64,000 bases of DNA from Pseudomonas brassicacearum (GTDB lineage: Bacteria; Pseudomonadota; Gammaproteobacteria; Pseudomonadales; Pseudomonadaceae): positions 5,235,430 through 5,299,429 of the forward strand of contig NZ_CP007410.1 in the NCBI RefSeq assembly GCF_000585995.1. Reading direction: 5' to 3'. The notes under the pieces are model-generated. The model did no database searches. It was not told the DNA's origin and was given only the letters and a program-made list of their open reading frames with translations. This document shows, in pieces, positions 13,297-21,888 of the stretch (position 1 is the first letter of the stretch; each line of letters begins with the position of its first letter). The position numbers and the translations under genes were made by a program.

Positions 13297-13422
13297 CGAA
13301 AGCCCTCCGAACCTTCTGATTGGGTGGCGAATTTAATTATTCAATAACCCCCGCCAGTTTTCAGTTTGCCCATGACAGGCCGCCCCAGCCTAAATGACGC
13401 TTTGTTAAACCAAGGCGCTGTC

Positions 13423-14610
13423 ATGGAAAACGTTCGAACCTCAAGCACCCACGCCGTCTGGCTGATGGTCAGCATCGTGTTGGTGGCGCTGAACCTGCGG
13501 CCCTCGATGGCTGCCGTCGGGCCCTTGTTGTCTGCCATTCGCGGTGAGGTGCCGTTGAGCTTCAGCACCGCCTCGCTGCTGACCATGCTGCCCGTCATGG
13601 CGATGGGCCTGGCGATGTTCCTGGGCATGCGTATCGCCCTGCGCATCGGCGAACACCGCACCATTGTCCTCTCGCTGCTGATCATCGGCATCGCCACGGC
13701 GTCGCGCCTGTACCTGGACAGCGCCGTCGAGCTAATCATCAGCGCGGTGTTGGCCGGGCTCGGCATCGCCCTCATCCAGGCAGTGATGCCGGCGCTGATC
13801 AAGTCGCGCTACGCCGACAACGTCTCGCTGTTCATGGGCTTGTATGTCACCTCGATCATGGGCGGGGCGGCGATTGCGGCGTCGTTCTCACCTTTCGTGC
13901 TATCGCAGACCGGCAGCTGGCGCATCGGCCTGGCGATCTGGGCACTGTTGGCGCTGGTCGCCCTGGGTTGCTGGTACGCCCAGCGCTCGGCCGTCACGCC
14001 ATTGCCCGAAGCCCCCGCCCAAGCGAAAGAGTCGTTCTTTAGCAACTCACGGGCTTGGTTGCTGGCAATTTTCTTCGGCTTGGGCACCGCCTCCTACACC
14101 TGCGTGCTGGCCTGGCTGGCGCCGTACTACGTGGAAAAAGGCTGGAGCGAACAACACGCGGGCCTGTTGCTGGGGTTCCTCACGGCCATGGAAGTGTTGT
14201 CCGGCCTCGTCACCCCGGCGATCGCCAACCGCAGCCAGGATAAACGCCTGGTCCTCGCCGTGCTGCTGGCCCTGATCATCGCCGGTTTCTGCGGCCTGAT
14301 CCTCAGCCCGGAACGCTTCAGCCTGTTGTGGCCTTGTCTGTTGGGACTGGGCATCGGCGGCCTGTTCCCGATGAGCCTGATCGTATCTCTCGATCACCTG
14401 GACAATCCACGCCGGGCCGGTGGCCTGACGGCGTTCGTGCAAGGCATTGGCTACCTGATCGCCGGGCTCTCGCCGTTGATTGCCGGGATGATTCGCGATC
14501 AGTTGGGCAGCTTCGAATGGGCCTGGTGGTCGCTCGCAGCAGTCATGGCTTTGATGCTCTTGATGGTCCTGCGCTTCAATCCCAAGCACTACGCGCGGCA
14601 TATCAGCTAG
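13423..14610 (+). CDS. MFS permease, CynX/NimT (cyanate transporter-like) family
   Basis: A 395-aa major-facilitator protein with about twelve hydrophobic segments, and the family-typical start region (VWLMVSIVLVALNLRPSMAAVGPLL) near residues 11-35. The LNLRPS motif is characteristic of the CynX/NimT branch, members of which export or import small organic solutes. The ATG at 13423 is preferred over one 57 bases upstream because it agrees with the usual short N-terminus. The substrate is unknown. It lies upstream of a second permease and near the biosynthesis-like operon, so it may export that product, but this is only positional inference. Confidence 0.88.
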   Translation: MENVRTSSTHAVWLMVSIVLVALNLRPSMAAVGPLLSAIRGEVPLSFSTASLLTMLPVMAMGLAMFLGMRIALRIGEHRTIVLSLLIIGIATASRLYLDSAVELIISAVLAGLGIALIQAVMPALIKSRYADNVSLFMGLYVTSIMGGAAIAASFSPFVLSQTGSWRIGLAIWALLALVALGCWYAQRSAVTPLPEAPAQAKESFFSNSRAWLLAIFFGLGTASYTCVLAWLAPYYVEKGWSEQHAGLLLGFLTAMEVLSGLVTPAIANRSQDKRLVLAVLLALIIAGFCGLILSPERFSLLWPCLLGLGIGGLFPMSLIVSLDHLDNPRRAGGLTAFVQGIGYLIAGLSPLIAGMIRDQLGSFEWAWWSLAAVMALMLLMVLRFNPKHYARHIS

Positions 14611-14679
14611 TCGCCGGGGACCGGCCACGGCTGCATCAAATGCAGCCGCACATTTTTGAAACACAGGAATCAGACCTTG

Positions 14680-15591
14680 ATGAAACACGTCGGCTTTGCA
14701 GCCGCTCACTGGGGCATGCTCATTTGGGCGATGCTGATCGCCTCATCATTCCTTGCCGCGGCGCAGGTTAGCCAGACCATCGATCCGATCTTGCTCACCG
14801 GCCTGCGACTGCTGTTTTCCGCCCTGATGTTTCTGCCGCTGCTGCTCCTGAACAACACCTCGCCCATCTCCATCAGGGGCCTGCTGGCCCATGCCGTGCT
14901 CGGCCTGCTGTTGGCGACTTACTTCGGTTCATTGTTCGAGGCGCTGCGCTACACCTCGGCAGTCAACACCGCGACGCTGTACACGCTGGTGCCCTTGATG
15001 ACCTTGTTTTTCGAAGCGTTCCTGCTGCCCAGCCCAAGCCTGAAGACCCGCTTGCTGCCCATGTTGGTCGCGGCAATCGGTGCGCTGTTGCTGACGCTCA
15101 AAGGCTCTGTTCCGGGACAATTGCCCACGCTCTATCCGGTATTGGTCTTCGGCGCCGGTTGCCTGGCGATGGCGTTCTATTCGCCCCTCAGCCAACGCTT
15201 CAAAACCTCGGCATTGCAGGGACGGGATCCAGTGGCGATGACGTTCTGGAACATGTTGTTCGGCGCACTGTTCCTGCTGGTGTTCTGCCTGTTCAGCGGC
15301 GGGTGGCGCAGTGGCCTGCAATTGTCGATGCTGGACCTCGGCTGGCTGGTGTACCTGGCCTTGTTCGGCACCCTCGCCACGTTCTGGCTGCTGCACCGGG
15401 CCATTGGGGTGATCGCGCCGTCCACAGTGATTTCCTACGTTTACCTCAACACTTTGTTCGTCACGGTGCTCCATTGGTTCTGGCTCCGGCAGCACCCCAT
15501 GGCGAGCGAAATCATCGGCGCCACCCTGGTGGGTGTCGGCATGCTGGCGCTGGTGGTAAGCAGCCGTAGCGGCAAGACCGCTACGGCTTGA
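14680..15591 (+). CDS. DMT superfamily (EamA) transporter
   Basis: A 303-aa protein with ten hydrophobic segments arranged as two EamA repeats, a drug/metabolite exporter architecture. AGGAAT lies 10 bases before the ATG. It is 69 bases after the MFS gene on the same strand and converges with the amidase gene, leaving only 6 bases between the stop codons. The substrate is not predictable. Like the MFS gene it is placed to export a product of the adjacent six-gene operon, but it could equally be independent. Confidence 0.88.
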   Translation: MKHVGFAAAHWGMLIWAMLIASSFLAAAQVSQTIDPILLTGLRLLFSALMFLPLLLLNNTSPISIRGLLAHAVLGLLLATYFGSLFEALRYTSAVNTATLYTLVPLMTLFFEAFLLPSPSLKTRLLPMLVAAIGALLLTLKGSVPGQLPTLYPVLVFGAGCLAMAFYSPLSQRFKTSALQGRDPVAMTFWNMLFGALFLLVFCLFSGGWRSGLQLSMLDLGWLVYLALFGTLATFWLLHRAIGVIAPSTVISYVYLNTLFVTVLHWFWLRQHPMASEIIGATLVGVGMLALVVSSRSGKTATA

Positions 15592-15597
15592 GATCCT

Positions 15598-17019
15598 TTA
15601 GCACGTCGACGCCTCGCCAGGCGCAACCGCGCTCCAACGTTCCAGTTCCCGCTCAAGGAAACCCGCCACCGCCAACAACCGCTCCTCTTGCCAGTGAGGC
15701 CCGACAATCTGGATGCCGATGGGCATCCCGGTGGCGGGATCGAACCCGGCACGGATAACCACTGCGGGGGAGCCGCTGAGACTGAACGGGAACACGAAGG
15801 CATACCGATCACGATCCACCAGGGATTGCCCATGATGAAAGGCAACGTCAGGGAAGACCGGGCAGATGAACAGATCATGCTGCTGGAAGAACTTCGCCAG
15901 CTGATAGCGGAAGGTATCGATCATGATCCAGTCGCGCTTGACGTCATCCACGCTCAATTTCACGCTTTCGCTCATGTCCAGCAACTGAGCGATCGGCGCC
16001 GTGAAGTCCCGCTTGTCCATGGCGTCGAACAACTGCCGCCAACCACGCCCGGCATCCGCGCCGGTAATGAACACCCGCCACAGTACATCGCAGGCCTCGC
16101 CGAGCATCGGCGGCTCGACCGTACTGACCTGCGCCACCACCGGGCCCAAGCACCGTTCGACCTGCTGCAACACCTGGCTCACCGCCGCGCTGACGGGGGT
16201 TCGGCTCGACCCCGAGAACAGCGCGACACGCAGCTCGGCCAGCGGCTCGCTGGCGGCGAACGGGACATCGACGGTGTCCGGGTCATGGCCGTCGGCACCG
16301 CTGATCAGTTGACCGAGCAGCGCCAGGTCATCGACGTAGCGCCCCAACACACCAAAGGCCGAGGTCATATGAAACAGCCCGGAACGGTCATGGGGAAACT
16401 GGCCGGTCAACGGTACCCGGCCCTGGGTCAGTTTCAGGCCACAGATGCCATTGAAATGCGCCGGAATCCGCACACTGCCGCAGGCATCGGACGCCAGCCC
16501 GGCCGGTGAGCATCCGGCGGCAATCGCTGCCGCTTCACCGCCACTGCTGCCGCCGGCGGAGCGCCGCAGGTCGTGGGGGTTGAGGGTGCGACCGTAGATC
16601 AGGTTCTCGGTCTCGAAGGCCATGCACAGTTCGGACACATTACTGATGCCCATGATGATCGCGCCGGCCTGCCGAAGCCGGGCGACGGTCGTCGCGTCCT
16701 CCTGGCTGACATCGCCCATCAGTTCCCCCACTCCGCGGGACATCTTGAATCCGCGCACATGGAGGACGTCCTTGATGGTGATGGGAATGCCGTGCAGCGG
16801 ACCGCTGATTTGGCCGACGCGCGCCATCTCGTCGGCCTCACGGGCCTGACGGCGCAACGCCTCGACCGGCGCCAGTTGGATCAAGGCGTTGATCTGCTGG
16901 TTACGCTCGGCGATGCGTTGCAGGTAGAACTCCAGCAATGTAACGCTGGTCAGCGCGCCACGGCGCAGCAGACCGGCCATTTCCCGCAGGGTCAGCGTGT
17001 CAGGATTGAACATGCTCAT
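15598..17019 (-). CDS. Amidase (amidase signature family)
   Basis: The 473-aa product has the complete Ser-cisSer-Lys triad: lysine in GIPITIKD, the cis-serine in SAGGSSGGEA and the nucleophilic serine in DACGSVRIPA. It hydrolyses or transfers a carboxamide; members act on aryl amides, acyl amides or Glu-tRNA (GatA), and this lone copy without gatB/gatC nearby is not GatA. The ATG at 17019 overlaps the preceding aminotransferase stop as ATGA. It is the last gene of the operon, so it could trim an N-acyl or amide intermediate made upstream, or release the final product. Confidence 0.9.
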   Translation of the reverse strand: MSMFNPDTLTLREMAGLLRRGALTSVTLLEFYLQRIAERNQQINALIQLAPVEALRRQAREADEMARVGQISGPLHGIPITIKDVLHVRGFKMSRGVGELMGDVSQEDATTVARLRQAGAIIMGISNVSELCMAFETENLIYGRTLNPHDLRRSAGGSSGGEAAAIAAGCSPAGLASDACGSVRIPAHFNGICGLKLTQGRVPLTGQFPHDRSGLFHMTSAFGVLGRYVDDLALLGQLISGADGHDPDTVDVPFAASEPLAELRVALFSGSSRTPVSAAVSQVLQQVERCLGPVVAQVSTVEPPMLGEACDVLWRVFITGADAGRGWRQLFDAMDKRDFTAPIAQLLDMSESVKLSVDDVKRDWIMIDTFRYQLAKFFQQHDLFICPVFPDVAFHHGQSLVDRDRYAFVFPFSLSGSPAVVIRAGFDPATGMPIGIQIVGPHWQEERLLAVAGFLERELERWSAVAPGEASTC

Positions 17020-18356
17020 GAGGCCCTCTTGCTGCGCAGCCATTTGTTGGGCAACTGGTACATGTTGCGCACCACCAGGGAAAACGCCTTCACCGCCAGG
17101 GCCGGACGCCGGTCGATGGCCTCCAGGGCCTCTTCGATCATCGTCAGGACATGGCGCAACGCTTCAGGGGTGATGTTCAGCGGCGGATAGAAGCGCAACA
17201 CCGGGCGCTTGGCCTTTTCATTCATCGAATGCCCGGCATGCACGCCACGCTTGCCCAGTTCCATGCTCATCAAGGCCTCATAGACCGAGCCGCGCAGGCG
17301 CAGGCCGGTCATCAAGCCGACGCCCGGCACGTCCTCGACAATGTGCGGATAACGCAGGGCCAGCCGTTGCAGACCGTGACGCAGCAACCCGCCGTTGACC
17401 CGCGACTGCTCCACCAGGTTGTGTTGCTCGATGTAGTCGATGGCTGCGAGCGCCGACGCGCAGGCCACCGGATGCCCGCCATTGGTTCGCGTGTCAGGCT
17501 CGATTTCGCTGAGGGGGTACTGGGTGGCCAGGCGCTGGCTGTACAGGGCGCAGGCAAACGAGGTGTAACCGCCGGTCAAGCCCTTGGAGAGGATCATGAT
17601 GTCGGGGACCACTTCATCATATTGCACGGCGAACCATTTGCCGCAACGACCGAAACCGGTCTGGATTTCATCGGCCACCATCAGGGTGCCAGTGGCATCG
17701 CACAACGCCCGGATGTTGGCCATGTAGCCCACCGGGGGCACCTGCAAATGAGCGCCGCCCAGAATCGGTTCGACGTACACCGCACACACACCCTCGCCCA
17801 CGGCCTTTTGCAGGGCGGCGAAATCGCCGTAGGGTACGCAGGTCACTTCGGGAGGATCGATACCATAGCTGCCATGGTTCTGTTGCTGGCCCAGAATGCT
17901 CATCGCCGCCAGGGTCTTGCCATGGTAGGAGCCGCTCATCACCACGATGCCACGCCGGCGAGGCTGGATCCGCAGCACATAGCGCAGGCTCTGTTCGACG
18001 GCTTCGGCGCCCGAGACCATGAATTGCACATCGCCCCACTCCCCCGGCACCAACTGGCACAGCCGCTCGGACAGCGTGTCCTGAAGCGGGTGCCGGCGGC
18101 CTTCCGGGACCCAGGCGATCCGGTTCAATTGCGCCTGCAGCCGCTCACGCACCGTCGGATTGCGATGCCCGACGATAAACACCCCGTAGCTGCACGCGCA
18201 GTCAATGAAGCGCTTGCCGGTGTGGTCGGTGACATGGATGCCATCGGCCTGTTGCTCGACGCTGGTCTTGCCCAGGCGATACAGCTTGGCCGCCGACGCG
18301 CTCCAGTGCCGCTCGCAGTCATCCAGCAGTTGTTCATGCGGCCTGAGTAAGGACAT
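17016..18356 (-). CDS. Class III aminotransferase (PLP-dependent), lysine-containing
   Basis: A 446-aa fold-type I, class III (omega) aminotransferase. The cofactor lysine is Lys258 in ILSKGLTGG, and the aspartate contacting the pyridine nitrogen is Asp229 in VADEIQTGFGR. The SGAEAVEQSLR phosphate-site motif is near residue 115. Enzymes of this family transaminate terminal amines, beta-amino or diamino acids; the substrate here is unknown. It overlaps the upstream homologue by 23 bases and the downstream amidase by 4, so the three are translationally coupled. The neighbouring homologue lacks the lysine, which suggests the two may form a mixed dimer. Confidence 0.92.
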   Translation of the reverse strand: MSLLRPHEQLLDDCERHWSASAAKLYRLGKTSVEQQADGIHVTDHTGKRFIDCACSYGVFIVGHRNPTVRERLQAQLNRIAWVPEGRRHPLQDTLSERLCQLVPGEWGDVQFMVSGAEAVEQSLRYVLRIQPRRRGIVVMSGSYHGKTLAAMSILGQQQNHGSYGIDPPEVTCVPYGDFAALQKAVGEGVCAVYVEPILGGAHLQVPPVGYMANIRALCDATGTLMVADEIQTGFGRCGKWFAVQYDEVVPDIMILSKGLTGGYTSFACALYSQRLATQYPLSEIEPDTRTNGGHPVACASALAAIDYIEQHNLVEQSRVNGGLLRHGLQRLALRYPHIVEDVPGVGLMTGLRLRGSVYEALMSMELGKRGVHAGHSMNEKAKRPVLRFYPPLNITPEALRHVLTMIEEALEAIDRRPALAVKAFSLVVRNMYQLPNKWLRSKRAS

Positions 18357-19458
18357 GGCTTAACGTTTCCTTGATGAGTTGGGCGGCACGTTGAATGTGT
18401 TCGGGACGCGCGGTGATCGGGCAGCGCAAAATCAATTCGCGGCCACGAGGCACGCTGGCATAGACGCCTTGCCGGTAAAGCGCCTCGCACAGCGCGGCCG
18501 GCTGCAGCCCGTCGGCCAGCGGCAGGCTGACCCAGGCGCCCACGGCCACCGCGCCGAAGCAAGCCAGGGTTTGTGCCAGGCGCTGGCCGTTTTCCTGGCA
18601 GTGCCGGGGCGAGTCGTTGGCTTGCACGTAATCCAGCGCAGCCAGGGCCGCCACGCAGGCCATTGGATTACCGGCGGTGGTGCTGCCATGTTTGGCCGGG
18701 CTGCTGCGCCCATAGACCTGCCAGGCCATGCGCTCGCTGCAGGTATAGGTGCCGATGGGAATCGCACTGCCGCCCAAAGGCCCGCCGAGCACGACAATGT
18801 CGGGGACGGGACGATAACGCTGGAAACCGAACAGCGAACCCAGGCTGCCGAGGCAGCTGTGGGTATCGACCGCGATGACCGGTGCCGACGCTTGTGCCGC
18901 ACGAGCATGCAGCTGCTCGATCAAGGCCGGTTCAAGCCATTGCAGTCGGCCGTTTGCATCCGTGCGGGTGTTGCTGTGGCACACCGCAAAGCAATCGCTC
19001 CAGTCCACCGTATCCAGGTCAGCGAGATGCCGGATCGCCGCCCGCTTGAACCCCAGGAAACTTTGCACGCCAAGATCGCCTTGCGTCGCATTGAGACAAC
19101 GCCCGTAGGTCAGCGAGCCGTAATCGCCTCCCTGGATAAACACAATGGTGTTGCCCTTGGGCTTGAGCCCCTTGCACAACTTCAAGGCCCCCTCAAAAGC
19201 CTCGTCGCCAGAGCTGCACACATAGGAGCTGACCAGTGGCGCCGGCAGCAACTCGGCCAAGCGTCGGCACAAGGCAATCAACGGTTCGGACATCAGCACC
19301 CGATTGGACAAGCCCATGATCTCGGCTTGGCGACTGACCGCCTCGATCACGGCCGGCACCTGAAAGCCGAACCCGCCGGTCAGGTCGATGATCGGCCGAC
19401 CATCGCCGTCGGAGTAGGTCTCGTACTGTCCGCCGATAATGTAGTTGTCGTGTTTCAT
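18334..19458 (-). CDS. Class III aminotransferase homologue lacking the PLP lysine
   Basis: The 374-aa protein is clearly class III (SSGDEAFEGALKLCKG near residue 83, TTAGNPMACVAALAALDY near 270) but shorter than its neighbour. Where the partner has PDIMILSKGLTGG, this protein reads PDIVVLGGPLGGS, so the Schiff-base lysine is replaced by Gly226. The DExQ motif is also altered to AVDTHSCLG, keeping Asp198. No frameshift or stop is seen, so this is not simple decay. It may be a catalytically silent subunit, comparable in principle to LCB1 of serine palmitoyltransferase, or a protein with a new role. It lies 8 bases after the oxygenase gene and overlaps the active aminotransferase. Confidence 0.85.
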   Translation of the reverse strand: MKHDNYIIGGQYETYSDGDGRPIIDLTGGFGFQVPAVIEAVSRQAEIMGLSNRVLMSEPLIALCRRLAELLPAPLVSSYVCSSGDEAFEGALKLCKGLKPKGNTIVFIQGGDYGSLTYGRCLNATQGDLGVQSFLGFKRAAIRHLADLDTVDWSDCFAVCHSNTRTDANGRLQWLEPALIEQLHARAAQASAPVIAVDTHSCLGSLGSLFGFQRYRPVPDIVVLGGPLGGSAIPIGTYTCSERMAWQVYGRSSPAKHGSTTAGNPMACVAALAALDYVQANDSPRHCQENGQRLAQTLACFGAVAVGAWVSLPLADGLQPAALCEALYRQGVYASVPRGRELILRCPITARPEHIQRAAQLIKETLSHVLTQAA

Positions 19459-19466
19459 GAGACCTC

Positions 19467-20348
19467 TCAGCGGTAGCTCAAGGCGTTGAAAATGCGTCGA
19501 CGCTCATCGACGATGGTTTCCCGACCGTGCATGACCCGACGGTTGTCGATCATCACCATGTCGTGGTCGCGCCAACCCACCGGGCAGGTGTATTGAGCCG
19601 ACACCTCGGCGATCTCAGCCAGGTACTCGGCGGGAATCGGTTGCCCGGCCAGCGTATCGATTACCGGTGCCTCGTAATTGAAGGACGGTCCCAGGATGCT
19701 GTTGGCAAACGCGGGACGCTGGCTGAAGGCGGACGTCAGGATCGCCGACGTACTGAAGGCGTAATGGATCGAATCATCGGCCGGATTGAAAGAGATCAGG
19801 GTTTGCGGATCATCACCGATGATGTGCAACAGATCCTCGATAGCGACCGCTGCCGGGTCCGACAGCGTCGGCGAGTAGTGACACACCAGCCGGCGCCATT
19901 TTTCCCCTGCCACGGTCCGGCTGTAGCGAATGGGGTTTTCTTCAAAAAAACTGCGGCAGCCCGGGGAGAGTTTCGCCAGCACCCGTTCGCCGTCGCACAA
20001 GGTGGTTTGCGACCCCTTGCGCGGCGCTTCCTGGCAATAGAACCAGGTCATGTCCGGCCAGAACGGTGAGTTGCCATTCTCACAATGCAGGCCGACCGCC
20101 TGGCGTCCGGCATCGACCAGCTGCGCCGCGCCGCCGATCATGATCCGCGCCGGATCCAGGCTCAGCCGCGAACTGTTTTGCTTCACATACGCACTGAAAT
20201 CCTCGGCAGTGTGAATACAGTTGCGAAACAGCACGACGCCGTAATGCCCCAGCAGCTCATACAACTCGGCCTTGCCCAGGCTGGCGAAGTGGTGCGACTC
20301 GACGATGGAGACGTCCGGGTTCTCAAAGTGAAAGGCAGGTGTGCTCAT
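19467..20348 (-). CDS. Fe(II)/2-oxoglutarate-dependent oxygenase, TauD/clavaminate synthase-like
   Basis: A 293-aa oxygenase of the TauD/TfdA clan. The iron triad is His88-x-Glu90 (GLHCENGN) with distal His274 (RRVMHGRE), and arginines about ten residues later (DERRRIF) can bind 2-oxoglutarate. The HxE form, rather than HxD, is known from clavaminate synthase and asparagine oxygenase AsnO, which hydroxylate amino acids or their derivatives. The start overlaps the end of the ligase gene by 26 bases, so it is coupled. In this operon it probably hydroxylates or desaturates the intermediate made by the ligase and acyltransferase. The substrate is unknown. Confidence 0.88.
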   Translation of the reverse strand: MSTPAFHFENPDVSIVESHHFASLGKAELYELLGHYGVVLFRNCIHTAEDFSAYVKQNSSRLSLDPARIMIGGAAQLVDAGRQAVGLHCENGNSPFWPDMTWFYCQEAPRKGSQTTLCDGERVLAKLSPGCRSFFEENPIRYSRTVAGEKWRRLVCHYSPTLSDPAAVAIEDLLHIIGDDPQTLISFNPADDSIHYAFSTSAILTSAFSQRPAFANSILGPSFNYEAPVIDTLAGQPIPAEYLAEIAEVSAQYTCPVGWRDHDMVMIDNRRVMHGRETIVDERRRIFNALSYR

Positions 20349-21888
20349 GGGATGCAGTCCTTTGCAGAGTGGAAAAAACACTGGCGATGTCGGCGCGCTT
20401 CGGCCGGCCGGTGACGGTATACAACTGCTCGATCAACGGGTCGTCACGGGTCAACAACCAGAGTCGGTTCGGGCGTTCGATGTCAGAGAAACGCCCCGCC
20501 GACCAGGCAAGCAGTTCCTCGCGCGCCGGTGTCGACTCGACACACAGCAATGCCACCAAACCGTGACGCTCATCGAAAAACACCGCGGCGTCGTTCACGC
20601 CCGGGTATTTGCGATACTCCAACTCCACCTGCTCGGGGCTGACGTTGCGGCCATTGGGCAGGCAGATCACGTTCTTCTTGCGCCCATGTACGTAGAGGTA
20701 GCCATCGGCATCCAGCGACCCCAGGTCACCGGTGTCCATCCAGCCGTCGTCGGACATGGAGCAGGCGCTGGGGTCGGTACCCGAATAGCCGCTGAACAGC
20801 GAGCTGCTCTTGACCTCGATGGTCTGGTCGGCGCCGATCCGCACCTGGACATGGGCCAACGGCTGGCCGACGCTGCCCAGGCGCTGCTGCCCGACAGTGT
20901 TCATGCTGACCACCGACGCGTTTTCAGAAAGCCCGTAGCCCTGGTACACCTCGATGCCTTGCTCAGCCAGGCCGCGCAGCACATCGATACTCACTGCCGC
21001 ACCGCCGCAGGTGATGTGGGCGCCGGATTTCAGGTAACTCCCCAGGCGCTCGCCCGCCTCGCCCCCTTCGTTCAGTTGCTCCAGGAAGCGATTGACCATG
21101 ACCGGCGGAACCGTCAGGGCCGTTGGCCGGACCTGCAGGATCCAGTCGACCAGGCGCTGCGCAGAGGCCCCCGGCTCGCCGAGCAAGGGTTCTTCCGGCG
21201 GTAAAAAATGCACGGTCCCACCTGCCAGCAGCGGCAGATAGGCGGCGGTTACCTGTTCAAGCAACAAACTCAAAGGCACCAGCGACAGGTAACGCCGATG
21301 AGCATCGGCTGGCATACCTTGGCGCAGCGACGCCAGCACGGTGCCGACCGCCCGGGTACTCAGGCGCACGCCCTTTGGCCGGCTGGTGGTGCCCGAGGTG
21401 TGAATGATTTTGCAGATCCAGTCGCCCTCACCGTCCGGCGTGTGGAGCAGTGGCTGCTCGATCAGCGGTTCGTTGATGCGTTGCAGGCGGCTGTCGGGGA
21501 AATTCAGTTTCCAGCGTTGCGCCAGCGTTCGCTGCCCTGCCGCATCCACCAGAAACCCGTCGCAACACCCGGCCAGGTGCTCGGCTTGGGATTGGCTGAA
21601 CGCCAGCGGCAATGGCAGCGCAGTGATCCCGGCGAACAGGCATGCCAGGTCGGCCACCAGCCAGTCACTGCTGTTGCGCGTCGCAATACCCATCACCACA
21701 TGAGCGCCATGGGTCGGCCTTGGGAAACGCCGCTGCAGTGTTGCTGCCAGATTAAGCGCGCGGTTTTCCAGCTCGCCATAGGTCAAATCCACCGACTCAT
21801 TGCCCGAGTCCGACCAATCAACCGCACAGACGGCCTGGCGATTGTCTTGCAACGCACGTTGCAACTGGCTGATGAACCCAGCGCTCAT
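20323..21888 (-). CDS. AMP-forming acyl ligase (ANL superfamily)
   Basis: A 521-aa adenylate-forming enzyme, similar in plan to long-chain acyl-CoA ligases. Visible motifs are the P-loop HTSGTTSRPKGVRL near residue 170, YQGYGLSENASV near 310, the ATP-ribose site WMDTGDLGSLDADGYLYVHG near 380 and a C-terminal lysine in TVTGRPKRADI. It activates a carboxylic acid, for transfer either to CoA or directly to a partner. Its ATG overlaps the stop of the hemolysin-family gene as ATGA, a strict pairing also described for this family elsewhere. No carrier protein gene is nearby, so the acceptor is probably CoA or a small amine. Confidence 0.92.
   Translation of the reverse strand: MSAGFISQLQRALQDNRQAVCAVDWSDSGNESVDLTYGELENRALNLAATLQRRFPRPTHGAHVVMGIATRNSSDWLVADLACLFAGITALPLPLAFSQSQAEHLAGCCDGFLVDAAGQRTLAQRWKLNFPDSRLQRINEPLIEQPLLHTPDGEGDWICKIIHTSGTTSRPKGVRLSTRAVGTVLASLRQGMPADAHRRYLSLVPLSLLLEQVTAAYLPLLAGGTVHFLPPEEPLLGEPGASAQRLVDWILQVRPTALTVPPVMVNRFLEQLNEGGEAGERLGSYLKSGAHITCGGAAVSIDVLRGLAEQGIEVYQGYGLSENASVVSMNTVGQQRLGSVGQPLAHVQVRIGADQTIEVKSSSLFSGYSGTDPSACSMSDDGWMDTGDLGSLDADGYLYVHGRKKNVICLPNGRNVSPEQVELEYRKYPGVNDAAVFFDERHGLVALLCVESTPAREELLAWSAGRFSDIERPNRLWLLTRDDPLIEQLYTVTGRPKRADIASVFSTLQRTASHEHTCLSL

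Noticed and set aside
18334..19458. Frameshifted pseudogene interpretation of the lysine-less aminotransferase
   Set aside because: The frame is intact over 374 codons, overlaps its neighbour in operon style, and other family motifs are preserved, so simple decay is less likely than a specialised role.
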